Source of the DNA: Deinococcus alpinitundrae
GTDB lineage: Bacteria; Deinococcota; Deinococci; Deinococcales; Deinococcaceae
Assembly: GCF_009982895.1 (NCBI RefSeq)
Contig: NZ_WXZL01000005.1
Coordinates: 153,073-217,072 of the forward strand
Direction of reading: 5' to 3'
Length of the DNA: 64,000 bases
Shown here: positions 29,388-39,964 of the stretch, piece after piece
How the letters are laid out: each line of letters starts with the position of its first letter
How positions within the stretch are numbered: the stretch's first letter is position 1
Translations under genes and position numbers: made by a program
The notes under the pieces: model-generated
The model's input: the letters and a program-made list of their open reading frames with translations, nothing else
What the model was told of the DNA's origin: nothing
The model's database searches: none

Positions 29388-32000
29388 TCAGTTGGTGGTT
29401 TTGAGTCGCCGACTCACTTTCTGCCGGTACATCCGCCGATCACTGATGCGCAGCAGGTCGCCGGGCGTCTGGGCGTCGTGCGGCAGCCAGGCGACGCCGC
29501 AACTGGCGCTGGCCGCCTCGAATCCGGAGGCGCTCACCTCGCTGAGTGCCCCGGTCAGCCGCTCCAGCAGCAGGGGGGAATGCAGGGGAGCTGCGCCGAT
29601 CACGGCGAACTCGTCGCCGCCCAGCCGGTAGACGTTCCCCAACGGCCTGAAGGCTCGCGCAGCGCAGCTGGCAAAGGCAGTCAGCAGGTGGTCTCCGGCA
29701 GCGTGACCCTGGGTGTCATTGACCAACTTCAAGCCGTCGAGGTCCAGCGACATCACGAACATGCTGTCCTGGTCCGGTTGCGGCCCGGCGCAGCGCGCTT
29801 CCAGATCAGCCTCGAAGGCACGGCGGTTGGGCAATCCGGTGAGACTGTCGGTCAGCGCCATGCGCTCCATCTGCCAGGCCACCTGCTCAGCCTCGCGGCG
29901 GGCTATATCCAGCTCGCGGCTGCGTTCGACCAGCAGTTGTTCGAACACCGCCAGCATGTGGCTGGCATCCTCGCCGGGCATGGGTCTGTCTTCGATGCTC
30001 AGGTCGAGGTCGTGCCGGGCGCTGCTCTCCTCGGTCAGCACCTGCAGCGCCACCTCCACCACCCGGGGATCGAACTGCTTGCCCACCTGCGCCTGCACTT
30101 CCCGCAGCGCTTCGTCGGCACTCCAGGCCCGTTTGTAAGGCCGCGCCTGGGTCAGGGCGTCGAACACGTCGGCCACCGCCACGATCCGGCCCGTCAGTGG
30201 AATGACCTCACCCGACAGGCCCTGTGGATACCCCTGCCCGTCCCAGCGCTCGTGATGGGTCAGGGCGATTTCTTCGGCCAGCCGCAGCAACTCGGATTGT
30301 CCACCCGACAGAATGCGCGCACCGATCAGGGTGTGGGTCTGCATCTGGCTGTATTCTCCCTCGCTCAGCTTGCCCGGCTTGAGCAGGATGATATCGGGAA
30401 TGCCGATCTTTCCGACATCGTGCAGGCGGGCCGCAACCCCCAGCACCTGGGCACGTTCCTCGGGCCAGCCCAGCGCCACGGCCAGCCGGGCTGCCGACCG
30501 CCCCACCCGGCGGGTATGCTCCCCGGTGGTGTCGTCGCGGTATTCCGCCGCCATGGCCAGACGGGTAACCACCTCATGCTGGGCGCGGGCGAGTTCGGCT
30601 GTGCGCTCCTGCACCAGCTGCTCAGCGTTCTGCCGGGCTTCCTGCTCGACTTCGGTGCGCAGGCGGTACACGTCAGTCTCGTGCTTAGCGCGTTCCACTT
30701 CAAACTGCACCATGAACTTGCGGACCTGACGCTCACGCTGCTGACTGAACAGGTCGCGCTCGATATGGCGCAGTAACCGTAGGTGCGAGGTGGCCTGTGC
30801 CCACTCCTCCTGGCTCTCGGACAGATCAGCCAGGGCCAGATGCGCCTGCGCCAGTTCTTTGGGGGCCTGCTGCTGCTCGGCGAGTTCCAGGCTGCGCTCC
30901 AGATGCTCCCTGGCCGCCGCACGCTCGCCCAGCGCATGCTGCACCTGACCCAGATGCAGGTGCGCGTCGAGCTGTCCCTGCTCGTCACCGATCTCCAGAG
31001 CGATGTCGAGCGCTTCCTGATGGAGAAGTTGGCCCTGAGACAGGTTGCCCTGTTTGACCCGGAGGCTGCCCAGACTGTCGAGAATGGACGATTCCTCCAA
31101 CCGGTGGCTGAAAGTCCGACTGCCTTCGAGCGCCCGCTCTAGGTGGCTGGCCGCTTCAGGAAGCTGATCGGCGGCTAAGTAGAAGGTGCCTATATTCAGA
31201 TTGACCCGCATTTCAAGAAGATCGTCACCGCAGCGTTTGGTGGCCTCCAAAGCTGAAGTCATAACCTCGATGGCAAGTGCATTCTCATCGTTAAGATGGT
31301 GGAGGCGGCCTAAGCTACTCAAAATGAAGGCTTCAGATCTGGGATTCTCAATGGCCGTTTGATGAAGGTGATATGCCCGGCGAAGCGTGAGAACTGCGTC
31401 ATCGTACTGGCCCTGCCAAGTCTGGATGCTACCAATGTTGCTTAGTACCATTGCTTGGGCCTGTACGTCTTTCAACGTTTCCCACAATCCTAGTGCCTGC
31501 CAAGCTGTCTCCAACGCTTCGTCGACCTGGCCCTGAGCATGTCGCACAGCAACGATCTGATTAAGCGCGGCAGCATATAGTCGCTGTCCAGCTGGCTCGT
31601 TGATTCCCCTCAACTGATCAATGGACGCTTTCAAATGCCTTTCGGCTTCGTCTAGGTTTCCTAAGTCAGTGCAAACTTTACCCGCCAAGTTGTGAGCCTG
31701 AGCAGCTCCTAGCTTGTCCTGACCCTGGGTGAAGTCGGCGGCGGCCCGCTCCAAGCTCTGCAAAGCAGCAGGCAAGTCACGGTTTTCGATCTGGACCTGA
31801 CCAAGCAGCAGCCAACTGCGGGCCTGAGCGGATGGCTGCTGCTCGGTAAAACGCAGGTAATCACCGGCTACCGCCAGCGCCTGTTGAGGCGCAGCGGTGA
31901 TCAGCGCCTTCACCGCCTCCTCGAAGGCCCGACATTGTGCCTCGAAGGTCACGCTTTCCGGTACGTGACCCAGCGAGGGGGGTTCGGTGTGGCGGATCAA
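29388..32000 (-). CDS. TPR / HD-GYP / GGDEF cyclic-di-GMP signalling protein
   Basis: 870 residues from a TTG with AGGA upstream; a GTG 16 codons later is an alternative. Residues ~20-420 are tetratricopeptide repeats ([25 protein letters not shown]-like helices). A coiled coil (~420-475) leads to an HD-GYP domain: GEHTRRVGR (~490), [20 protein letters not shown] (~525), [18 protein letters not shown] (~590). The C-terminal GGDEF domain has [16 protein letters not shown] (~720) and [13 protein letters not shown] (~793). Both catalytic signatures are intact, so it could make and break c-di-GMP. There is no RxxD inhibitory site just before GGDEF. No membrane segment. Confidence 0.93.
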   Translation of the reverse strand: MIRHTEPPSLGHVPESVTFEAQCRAFEEAVKALITAAPQQALAVAGDYLRFTEQQPSAQARSWLLLGQVQIENRDLPAALQSLERAAADFTQGQDKLGAAQAHNLAGKVCTDLGNLDEAERHLKASIDQLRGINEPAGQRLYAAALNQIVAVRHAQGQVDEALETAWQALGLWETLKDVQAQAMVLSNIGSIQTWQGQYDDAVLTLRRAYHLHQTAIENPRSEAFILSSLGRLHHLNDENALAIEVMTSALEATKRCGDDLLEMRVNLNIGTFYLAADQLPEAASHLERALEGSRTFSHRLEESSILDSLGSLRVKQGNLSQGQLLHQEALDIALEIGDEQGQLDAHLHLGQVQHALGERAAAREHLERSLELAEQQQAPKELAQAHLALADLSESQEEWAQATSHLRLLRHIERDLFSQQRERQVRKFMVQFEVERAKHETDVYRLRTEVEQEARQNAEQLVQERTAELARAQHEVVTRLAMAAEYRDDTTGEHTRRVGRSAARLAVALGWPEERAQVLGVAARLHDVGKIGIPDIILLKPGKLSEGEYSQMQTHTLIGARILSGGQSELLRLAEEIALTHHERWDGQGYPQGLSGEVIPLTGRIVAVADVFDALTQARPYKRAWSADEALREVQAQVGKQFDPRVVEVALQVLTEESSARHDLDLSIEDRPMPGEDASHMLAVFEQLLVERSRELDIARREAEQVAWQMERMALTDSLTGLPNRRAFEADLEARCAGPQPDQDSMFVMSLDLDGLKLVNDTQGHAAGDHLLTAFASCAARAFRPLGNVYRLGGDEFAVIGAAPLHSPLLLERLTGALSEVSASGFEAASASCGVAWLPHDAQTPGDLLRISDRRMYRQKVSRRLKTTN

Positions 32001-32079
32001 GGTCCGCTTCCTGGCCTCTGCTTCAGGCCACGCCCCTCAATCCGTACCCACGTTTTCACCTTTTTACTCCTGGCCTGCG

Positions 32080-33423
32080 CTACTTGAGCGTGGCTTTGAG
32101 GAACGCGACCAGATCGAGACGTCCCTTCTTGCCCAGTTTGCCGTTGTAGGCTGCGTTGAGATTGTTAGCATAGACGTCGGCGGCACTATCGACCAGCTTG
32201 TTGTCGAGGTCTTTGACCTGCACGTTGAGGGGCTGAGCCAACGCCAGGGCCAGCGCGCCCGAGGCCATCGGCGCAGCCATCGAGGTACCGCTCCAGGCGG
32301 CCATCAGTTCGCCGGGCGCGGGCGCGTAAACGTTCTCGCCGGGGCCGACCACTTCGAGCTTGTCGGAATAGTTCGAGAAGCTCGACTTGCGGTCGTTCAG
32401 GTCGACGCTACCGACGCTCAGCGAAAAGTCGCCCGCGCCGCCATCTGCTGCCAGCGCCGCCGGGTAGGTGATCGTATTGGCGTTGGCGTTGCCTGCCGAG
32501 GAGACGACCAGCACGTTCTGGCTCTTGACCTGAGTGATGGCGTCTTGCACCACCTTGGAGTTCTCGGCACTGCCCAGACTCATGTTGATGACCTTGGCTC
32601 CCTTGGCCGCTGCCCACAAGATCGCCCGCGCGATGGTGGCCACGTCGCCGGAGCCGTCCGGCCCCAGCACCCGCAGCGGCATGATCTTGGCCTTGGGCGC
32701 AATTTGCAAGACGATGCCCGCAACGTTGGTGCCGTGCCCGAAGCCGCCCACGCCTAGCGTGCCTTCATCCTGCGGCACGGCGTCACCCGCATAGAAGTCG
32801 TACCAGGTCGAGGGATCACTCAGCGCGCCCTGGAAAGCCGAGTGCTTGAGGTCTAGGCCAGTGTCGATCACGGCCACCGTGACGCCCGCGCCCAGGTTGG
32901 GGGCCAGCGCCTGGGCAGCTTGCAGGTTGATCTTGGTCCAGATGCCAGTATTTTGCGGCAGTGGCGAATATTCACCGCTGGCCCAAATGATGCGCGAGCC
33001 GCCAGACCAAGCCTGAAGTCCGCCGCTGGCCCAGATGATGCGCGAGCCGCCCATAAAAGCCGTCAATTCACCGCCGCCGGTGAATACGTCCTTGTTGCGC
33101 TCGATGAAAACCGGGCGGCTGGCGGTGGTGCTGAGGATCTTCATGGCGGCGGACGAGCGGTTGAAACCGAGCAGAGCCGTGCAGCTGGGGTCGCCGCTGG
33201 CCGAGCAGCTGTTGTCCGGCCAGGTCATGACGCTGCCGCCGAGCTGGGCTTCCACCGCTGCGCGGGTGTCTCCGAGTTCTAGGGGCACCGAAACGACGTA
33301 GTCGTAGCGCGGGGCGCTGTGGCCGGGAAGATTGGCGTTGCCGCTGGTCTGTGACTGTGAGCAGGCCGCTAAAAGACCGACAGTCAACAATAAGCCGGGA
33401 ATCAGTCGTTGGAATGAATGCAT
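32080..33423 (-). CDS. Subtilisin-like serine protease (S8), lipoprotein
   Basis: 447 residues from the ATG at 33423 (GGAGG upstream). MHSFQRLIPGLLLTVGLLAAC has an LAAC lipobox, so it is likely lipid-anchored. The catalytic triad is visible: Asp in VAVIDTGLDLKHSAFQG (~184), His in GFGHGTNVAGIVLQIAPKA (~228) and Ser in WSGTSMAAPMASGALALAL (~378). In the propeptide region, GGSRIIWASG occurs twice (~124 and ~141), a local duplication also seen in the DNA. It may mature or turn over envelope proteins. Confidence 0.92.
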   Translation of the reverse strand: MHSFQRLIPGLLLTVGLLAACSQSQTSGNANLPGHSAPRYDYVVSVPLELGDTRAAVEAQLGGSVMTWPDNSCSASGDPSCTALLGFNRSSAAMKILSTTASRPVFIERNKDVFTGGGELTAFMGGSRIIWASGGLQAWSGGSRIIWASGEYSPLPQNTGIWTKINLQAAQALAPNLGAGVTVAVIDTGLDLKHSAFQGALSDPSTWYDFYAGDAVPQDEGTLGVGGFGHGTNVAGIVLQIAPKAKIMPLRVLGPDGSGDVATIARAILWAAAKGAKVINMSLGSAENSKVVQDAITQVKSQNVLVVSSAGNANANTITYPAALAADGGAGDFSLSVGSVDLNDRKSSFSNYSDKLEVVGPGENVYAPAPGELMAAWSGTSMAAPMASGALALALAQPLNVQVKDLDNKLVDSAADVYANNLNAAYNGKLGKKGRLDLVAFLKATLK

Positions 33424-33866
33424 AAAAGTCCTCCAGGTGAAGAATGCGGGCGGCATCGCTATAGAGTTGCATTTTAGGAGAGGAGGCCTTACAGCTCTCT
33501 GATGAGAGAAAAGTCACACAAAGTGGACGAGGAGCAGTTGTAATCAGATTTATCACACGTCTGCCTCATGGGTTGCGGAGGCCCTGGGCTGCTCGACATC
33601 CAAGCTCTCGCCCAACGACTTAAGCATGCCAAAAGCCGGGCCATCTTTTCACATGATGACCACGTTCCGCTTGACTGAGGGTGTCGCTGCTGGTGTCCAG
33701 AAATAAAAGCGGGGGTTATCCCTTCTGGAGCCGACGATCTTCAGGCTGGACAGGATCGCATCTCCTTACACGGCTTCGGCGGGGAAGAGTTCAGCGCGTC
33801 ACATCCGGCACACTGCCGCGAGCGCCTTTTCGACTTGGCTGCTCGGCGGCGTCTCTCCAGTGAACC

Positions 33867-33898
33867 GAGGGTTACCCTCATCGAAAATATATCTTTCG
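33867..33898. promoter_or_regulatory. Two adjacent palindromes upstream of the PAS/HD-GYP gene
   Basis: GAGGGTTACCCTC and CGAAAATATATCTTTCG lie side by side, 50-80 bp upstream of the -10 at 33948. Symmetry suggests a dimeric regulator site; the regulator is unknown. Confidence 0.35.
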
Positions 33899-33947
33899 GT
33901 TATGCCATACCCAAGAACGCAGCAAGATGGTGAGACGGCGGGCGCTC

Positions 33948-33953
33948 TAGACT
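33948..33953 (+). promoter_or_regulatory. -10 hexamer (TAGACT) of leaderless PAS/HD-GYP promoter
   Basis: TAGACT, six bases, then the ATG at 33960. Confidence 0.55.
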
Positions 33954-33959
33954 CGTCCA

Positions 33960-34931
33960 ATGGCTGATCTCAAGCCCCTGCCCCTGTGTGCTCAAAACGA
34001 GTACCAGCGCTTGGTCGAGGAGATGCCGGTGATGCTGTGGACCGCCGACGTGCACGGGATCTGGACCCACGTCAACCGGCGCTGGACCGAGTACACCGGC
34101 TTGCTGCACGAATCGAAGGGCTTCGGCTTCGAGGAAGCGCTGCACCCCGATGACGTGCAGCCGACGCTGGCCGTCTGGCGGGCGGCTGTCGCTTCCGATC
34201 AGCACTACGACGTCGAATACCGCCTACGTGATCAATCAGGCTGCTACCGGTGGTTCGTGACGCGGGGCCGCCGGTTGCCTGACGGCACCCACCCCGACCT
34301 GGCCTGGGTGGGCAGTTGCAGCGACATTGACGAGCAGAAGCGGGCCGAGCGTGCGGCCCAGGTGGCCCGTCAGTCGGCGGTGCGTGCCCTGGGGCTGGCC
34401 CTGGAAGTCCGTGACCGCGAGACGGCGGGTCACACCGACCGGGTGACGGCGCTGGCCCAGCAGTTGGGCCGGATTCTGGCGCTGCCGGAAGAGCTGCTCA
34501 CAGAGCTGGAAACCGGAGCGCTGCTGCACGACATCGGCAAGATCGGGGTGTCCGACGCGGTGCTGTTCAAGCCTGGCCCGCTGAGCGAGGGCGAGCGCGC
34601 GCAGATCAACCGCCACGCGCAGGAGGGCGAGCGCTTCGCCGCCGCGCTGGGCTTCGTATCTGATGCGGCGCTCTCGCTGATCCGCCACCACCACGAGCAC
34701 TGGGACGGCAGCGGCTACCCGGACGGCCTGGCGGGCGAGGCGATTCCCCGGCTGGCCCGGTTGTTCGCGGTGGTGGACAGCTACGACGCCATGATCAGCG
34801 TGCGCCCCTACAAGGACGCCTGGTCTAGGGCGCAGGCTCTGGCCGAACTCGAGCGCCTGAGCGGCCAGACGTATGACCCGGAGATGGTCGCGGCGCTGAC
34901 GACCTGGCTGAGGGCCGCCGCGTCGGACTGA
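33960..34931 (+). CDS. PAS / HD-GYP domain protein
   Basis: 323 residues, no membrane segment. A PAS domain (~12-125) opens with YQRLVEEMPVMLWTADVHGI and ends with the PAC-like VGSCSDIDEQKRAERAAQ. HD-GYP follows: HTDRVTALAQQLGRILALPE (~160), LLHDIGKIGVSDAVLFKPGP (~193), HHHEHWDGSGYPDGLAGE (~250) and FAVVDSYDAMISVRPYKDAW. HD-GYP domains hydrolyse c-di-GMP. It lies 2 kb from the TPR/HD-GYP/GGDEF gene, with the protease gene between. The signal sensed by the PAS domain is unknown; no haem- or flavin-binding residues are obvious. Confidence 0.92.
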   Translation: MADLKPLPLCAQNEYQRLVEEMPVMLWTADVHGIWTHVNRRWTEYTGLLHESKGFGFEEALHPDDVQPTLAVWRAAVASDQHYDVEYRLRDQSGCYRWFVTRGRRLPDGTHPDLAWVGSCSDIDEQKRAERAAQVARQSAVRALGLALEVRDRETAGHTDRVTALAQQLGRILALPEELLTELETGALLHDIGKIGVSDAVLFKPGPLSEGERAQINRHAQEGERFAAALGFVSDAALSLIRHHHEHWDGSGYPDGLAGEAIPRLARLFAVVDSYDAMISVRPYKDAWSRAQALAELERLSGQTYDPEMVAALTTWLRAAASD

Positions 34932-35239
34932 GCCAAGACCGGGAAACTGGGGCATTACGGCCCGTCTGTCAGCTTCTCCACCGCTGTGGCAACGCGCCTG
35001 GCCCGCGTCTCTGGCGTTCTGGCCCCCTCGACGGCTAGGGTGTGCTGGCGCTGCTGGCTGTACGACAGCATCTCGAAGCGTTGCCGGGCCGCCGCCGGGT
35101 GCTGCTCCAGCGTCGCCGCCAGGTCTGTGGGCACACTGACTTGACGCGGTTCGGTGTCCAGTTCCAGCGTGACGTTCATCCGGTCGCCCGCTTTCAGGCC
35201 CGCGCCCTGTCGGTGCTCGGCGCTGACCGGCAGCATGAA

Positions 35240-35248
35240 GGTGTTTCC
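35240..35248. repeat. Target-site duplication, left copy
   Basis: GGTGTTTCC, identical to 36400-36408 across the insertion. Nine bases is usual for IS4/IS10-type elements. Confidence 0.85.
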
Positions 35249-35266
35249 CTAAGTAGATGACAGTTT
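35249..35266. repeat. Left terminal inverted repeat
   Basis: 18 bp; differs from the right repeat at position 9 (A versus G). Confidence 0.85.
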
Positions 35267-35312
35267 TGGAGGGATAAAAGGCTAGAGCTGCTCTGGGAAG
35301 GTGTTTTCGGTT

Positions 35313-36399
35313 ATGAAAACACACCCGAGCGGCTCGCCCCACTCTATCGTCCTCAACCACCTGCGACAGCATCCTTGGGGACTCGGTCTGCCGAGCCTGT
35401 CACTCTTGGTCGCGATTCTTCCGGCGCTGGTCCAACGCGAAGATGTCCGGCTGACCAAGCTCGCCGCCGCACTCCCAGGTCAGGCGCTTTACAGCAGCAA
35501 AATCAAGCAGTTGCATCGGTTCTTTAAGAACATCCAGTTGCCAGGCGAGGTGCTCGCACACTTCGTTCTGTCGTTTGCTGATCCCAACGAACGCCTGTGG
35601 CTGGTCATTGACCGCACGAATTGGCAGCTCGGCCAACGGTCAATCAACATCTTGGTGGTCGCCGTCATCATCCGGGATCAGGCGCTGCCGTTGATGTGGA
35701 CCCTGCTTCCCCATGGGGGAAGCAGCAACGCCGCCACCCGGAACGCGCTGCTGGACCGCGTTCTTCTCGTGTTACCTGCTGAACGCATCGCCGGTCTTTT
35801 GGGAGACCGCGAATTCATCGGGAAGAAGTGGTTTCAGTTCCTGAGCAAGCATCAGGTCGCCCCCTGCATTCGATTGAAAGCTGACACGCGGGTGGGTGGC
35901 ATGCCGGTCTGGGGTCTGTTCAAAGGTATTGCCGCGCACGAAGTGCGCTGGTGGTACCGTCCATTGATGGTCTATGGCGTGCCACTGCGGGTCTGCGCTG
36001 TCCGAGATGCGCACGGTCATCTGTTGTATGTGGCCACCCTGGAACACGGTCGCCATAAGGGTGCCCGCCTACGCTCGACGCTGGTCTATCGAAGTGCTCT
36101 TCAAACACTGGAAGGGCTCAGGCTTTGAACTGGAATCCACCCACCTGAGCCATCCACAGCGGCTCACCACCCTGCTGAGCGTCATCACCATCGCCTCCGT
36201 GTGGGCCTGGCACACCGGTGAACAAGAGCACGAGCAAGTACCCGAATGGGTACTTGCTCACGGACGTCTAGCCGTTTCGGTGATGCGGTACGGCCTCAAT
36301 ACCCTCAAGACTGCCCTCGTCAATATGCTCTGGAGCAGCACTGAGCGCGCGTCTATCCGCGCCTTCCACACGTGCGCCCAGAAACTGTCACCTACTTAG
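35313..36399 (+). pseudogene. IS4-like DDE transposase, frameshifted
   Basis: Frame one (35313-36128) starts MKTHPSGSPHSIVLNHLRQH and has the first two catalytic aspartates in LWLVIDRTNWQLGQ and IAGLLGDREFIGKKWFQF. The third catalytic residue lies in another frame (+1, to 36399): YARRWSIEVLFKHWKGSGFE with the Y-(2)-R-(3)-E-(6)-K pattern of IS4. The change of frame falls near 36055-36075. This is either an inactivating indel or a programmed shift; no strong slippery heptamer is seen, so decay is more likely. Intact length would be about 360 residues. Confidence 0.8.
36382..36399. repeat. Right terminal inverted repeat
   Basis: 18 bp, inverse complement of the left repeat with one mismatch; it includes the transposase stop codon. 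Confidence 0.85.
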
Positions 36400-36408
36400 G
36401 GTGTTTCC
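36400..36408. repeat. Target-site duplication, right copy
   Basis: GGTGTTTCC, matching 35240-35248. Confidence 0.85.
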
Positions 36409-36569
36409 CTCTGGCTGCGATGGTGCTGCGGTAGCTGTAAGCGCCCAGGCTGACCCTGACGGCGGGCTTCTTGCTGCCGAGGCTTTGCACCACCTCCAGC
36501 GGCACCTCTATTCCGGTGGCGGTTTTGCCTTCCAGTTTCAGTACGGCTTCAAATTGAGGCATGGAGATC

Positions 36570-36575
36570 AGTATG
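36570..36575 (-). promoter_or_regulatory. -10 hexamer (CATACT) of the interrupted DUF1905 gene
   Basis: On the minus strand CATACT is followed by seven bases and the ATG at 36562. Confidence 0.45.
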
Positions 36576-36601
36576 GCTCAGGACCGCGCCCTCCCAAAAC
36601 G

Positions 36602-36625
36602 AAAAAGCGCCCCCGCAGGAGCGCT
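36602..36625 (-). terminator. Rho-independent terminator after lpd
   Basis: An AGCGC..GCGCT stem (36606-36625, one internal mismatch) is followed on the minus strand by TTTTT. It lies 18 bp past the lpd stop. Confidence 0.65.
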
Positions 36626-36642
36626 CCTTATTCACTCAAGGT

Positions 36643-38046
36643 TCAGCGGTTGACGATGTGGATGGCCTGCTTGTGCACCGCTTCCGCCGCTTCCAGCACG
36701 CTCTCGCCGAGTGTCGGGTGGGCGTGGATGGTCAGCGCAATGTCCCCGGCGGTAGCGGCCATCTCCAGGCCCAGGCTGGCTTCACCCAGCATGTCGGAGG
36801 CGTGCGGCCCTACGATATGCACGCCCAGCACCAGGTCGGTGCCTTCCTCGGTGACCATCTTCACGAAGCCGTCGGTCGATTGCAGCGTCATGGCGCGGCC
36901 CGAGGCGGCGAACGGAAACTGCCCGGTCTTGATCTTGTAGCCCTTGGCCTTCGCCTCTTCCTCGGTCAGGCCCACCCAGGCCAGTTCGGGCGAGGTATAC
37001 ACCACGCCGGGAATTGCCACCGGGTCCATCTCGGCGGGTTCGCCCGCGATGACTTCGGCGGCCACCAGCCCTTCCTTCATGGCCTTGTGCGCCAGCATCG
37101 GATTGCCCGCCACGTCGCCGATGGCGTAGATGTGCGCCACGTTGGTCTGCATCCGGCTGTTGACGGTGATGAAGCCGCGCTCGGTGACGATGCCCAGGCC
37201 CTCCAGATTCAACCCGGCGCTTCGCGGACGGCGACCCACCGCGACCAGCACCCGGTCGTAGGTTTCCGTGCGCTTCTCGCCGGTCTTCACGTCTTCCAGT
37301 TCGACTTTCAAGGTGCCGTCAGGCTGCTTCTCGGCCTTATTGGCCTTGGTCTGGGTCTGCACCTCGATGCCCTGCTTCTCCATCGCCTTGCGGAAGGCCG
37401 CCACGGCGCCCGCGTCAGCTCCCGGAATCACGTTCGGCAAAAACTCGATGATTTTGACCTGGCTGCCCATGTTGTTGTAGATGTGGGCGAACTCAAAGCC
37501 GATCACGCCGCCGCCGACGCACAGCATCCGCGCCGGAACCGGGTCGGGAATGACCAGCGCTCCGGTGGAGTCCACGATGCTCTGCTGGTCCACGTCCAGC
37601 CCCGGCAGTTTGGCCGGTTCCGAGCCGGTGGCGACGATGAAGTTGGACGCGGTGTAGGTCTTGTCGCCCACCTTGATGCTTTGGGCGTCCACGAACACGG
37701 CCTCACCGATCAGGTGTGTGACCTTGTTGGCCTTGAACAGCCCGCCCACGCCGCCGGTCAGCTTGGTGACGATGCCGTCTTTCCATTTGTTGAGCTTGCC
37801 GATGTCGAGCCTGGTGTCTGAGAAAGTCAGGCCGAACTCGGCGGCATGCTTGCTGGCGGCCAGTTCATCGCCCGCGTGCAGGAGCGCCTTGGTGGGAATG
37901 CAGCCGACGTTGAGGCACACTCCGCCGAGGTATTCCTTTTCGACGCAGGCCACCTTGAGGCCGAGCTGCGCGGCGCGGATGGCGGCATGGTAGCCGCCGG
38001 GGCCAGCACCGATGATGAGGACATCAAAATCCATTGCTTTGGTCAT
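36643..38046 (-). CDS. lpdA: Dihydrolipoyl dehydrogenase (E3)
   Basis: 467 residues, full length. It reoxidises the lipoyl arm of 2-oxoacid dehydrogenase complexes. FAD site [20 protein letters not shown], redox disulfide [19 protein letters not shown] (~45), NAD site [20 protein letters not shown] (~178), second FAD motif [18 protein letters not shown] (~310), and the C-terminal His-Glu pair in [19 protein letters not shown]. The rest of the complex is not nearby. A leaderless TAAACT promoter precedes the ATG. Confidence 0.97.
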   Translation of the reverse strand: MTKAMDFDVLIIGAGPGGYHAAIRAAQLGLKVACVEKEYLGGVCLNVGCIPTKALLHAGDELAASKHAAEFGLTFSDTRLDIGKLNKWKDGIVTKLTGGVGGLFKANKVTHLIGEAVFVDAQSIKVGDKTYTASNFIVATGSEPAKLPGLDVDQQSIVDSTGALVIPDPVPARMLCVGGGVIGFEFAHIYNNMGSQVKIIEFLPNVIPGADAGAVAAFRKAMEKQGIEVQTQTKANKAEKQPDGTLKVELEDVKTGEKRTETYDRVLVAVGRRPRSAGLNLEGLGIVTERGFITVNSRMQTNVAHIYAIGDVAGNPMLAHKAMKEGLVAAEVIAGEPAEMDPVAIPGVVYTSPELAWVGLTEEEAKAKGYKIKTGQFPFAASGRAMTLQSTDGFVKMVTEEGTDLVLGVHIVGPHASDMLGEASLGLEMAATAGDIALTIHAHPTLGESVLEAAEAVHKQAIHIVNR

Positions 38047-38052
38047 GGGTTC

Positions 38053-38058
38053 AGTTTA
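38053..38058 (-). promoter_or_regulatory. -10 hexamer (TAAACT) of leaderless lpdA promoter
   Basis: On the minus strand TAAACT is followed by GAACCC and the ATG; the same hexamer and spacing occur at tkt. Confidence 0.55.
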
Positions 38059-38189
38059 ACGCGGTACAGGGCGGCAGAGAGTAACGCATTTGGGAAGTCA
38101 GTTGAGGAATATTAACAACTCGGAAGCGTGAGTGTGCGGTTCTGGGCAGGACCGTCCAGCCTCACCGGACGACAAGACCCGATCACACC

Positions 38190-38226
38190 AAAAAGCAGGC
38201 CAGGGACGTCTCGCCTCCCGGCCTGC
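38190..38226 (-). terminator. Rho-independent terminator after the VWA gene
   Basis: GCAGGCC (38195-38201) pairs with GGCCTGC (38220-38226), extended inward by GGGA/TCCC past a one-base bulge. It is followed on the minus strand by TTTTT. It lies 20 bp past the VWA stop. Confidence 0.7.
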
Positions 38227-38245
38227 CTGGGTACCGACGCCGCGC

Positions 38246-39466
<1,221 letters not shown>

Positions 39467-39483
39467 GTTCGGACCTCCAAACG

Positions 39484-39562
39484 AGGAAAGCAGACGAGAG
39501 AAACAGTCGAGAGAAAACGCAGGGAGAGAAACGACAGGCGAGAAAATGAGCAGCGGGAGAAA
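39484..39562. repeat. Six purine-rich direct repeats (GAGAGAAA-type)
   Basis: GAGGAAA at 39484, GAGAGAAA at 39496, 39509 and 39524, then GCGAGAAAA near 39538 and GGGAGAAA near 39555, spaced 12-16 bp. They lie 18-96 bp upstream of the VWA start, so its leader RNA or promoter would carry TTTCTCTC repeats. Confidence 0.5.
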
Positions 39563-39844
39563 CCGGCAGCGCTGGACTTGGCCCAGTCTGCGCCCAGGTC
39601 AGCGGTGCTGGCTGTCCGCTTGGTTTCAGTTGCACTCCGGAAAACCCGCTCGCATCGCTGCCTGCTGATCTTCAGCATGGCGCAAGCGTGCCTGGACGTT
39701 TGTAACGGCGGCGCTGCGATACGGCGATGAGCACGACTTGACGTTGAACAGTATCCATTCATACGAAACAATTCGTCACCTATCTGGGCGAGTTGCTGTC
39801 CGAATGGCATCGTGTCCAGGAATGCTGATTTTTTCACACGTATT

Positions 39845-39872
39845 TTGACAATTCGTAAGGCCGAGGTAAGAA
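39845..39872 (+). promoter_or_regulatory. Promoter with GTAAG direct repeats before the envelope cluster
   Basis: TTGACA at 39845-39850 and TAAGAA at 39867-39872 (16-bp spacer) resemble -35 and -10. GTAAG occurs at 39855-39859 and 39866-39870, 11 bp apart, inside the spacer and -10. The same repeat pair recurs at 42663 and 45110. Confidence 0.45.
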
Positions 39873-39964
39873 CTTCGTATCTAGGATCAGCGCAGTCCTC
39901 AGGCCTGAACCAGGTCCTCATATCCGAATGATCTGTCAATCCCCACATCTGTTAAGGAGAACTC

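Larger units (their letters stand above)
33457..33959. other. About 500-bp intergenic region
   Basis: No gene accepted; a short frame at 33681-33863 has no recognisable protein. Near its right end lie GAGGGTTACCCTC (33867-33879, palindromic) and CGAAAATATATCTTTCG (33882-33898, imperfect palindrome), both operator-like and upstream of the PAS/HD-GYP promoter. Confidence 0.45.
35249..36399 (+). mobile_element. IS4-family-like insertion sequence, 1151 bp
   Basis: Bounded by 18-bp terminal inverted repeats with one mismatch (left CTAAGTAGATGACAGTTT, right complement CTAAGTAGGTGACAGTTT) and a 9-bp duplication. It encodes one DDE transposase in two frames. The transposase stop codon TAG is the last three bases of the element. 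Confidence 0.9.
34955..36562 (-). pseudogene. DUF1905/OmdA (YdeI-like) protein gene split by an IS4-like element
   Basis: The 5' part (36562 to 36400) reads [20 protein letters not shown] then [16 protein letters not shown], the DUF1905 barrel. The 3' part (35248 to 34955) reads FMLPVSAEHRQGAGLKAGDR and then YSQQRQHTLAVEGARTPETR, the OmdA-type tail. An 1151-bp insertion separates them. After removing the insertion and one target copy the two parts are in different frames (upstream reads ARGKH, downstream GNTFMLP), so a small indel near 36410-36420 also exists. The gene is dead twice over. A CATACT -10 remains at 36570-36575. Confidence 0.85.
39467..39964. other. About 500-bp divergent intergenic region (VWA / envelope cluster)
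   Basis: No gene accepted. The left part has purine-rich repeats (39484-39562), the middle is featureless, and the right part holds the promoter and GTAAG repeats of the envelope cluster. Confidence 0.5.

Noticed and set aside
29217..30776. 519-codon plus-strand frame
   Set aside because: Antisense to the HD-GYP/GGDEF domains, whose motifs are intact.
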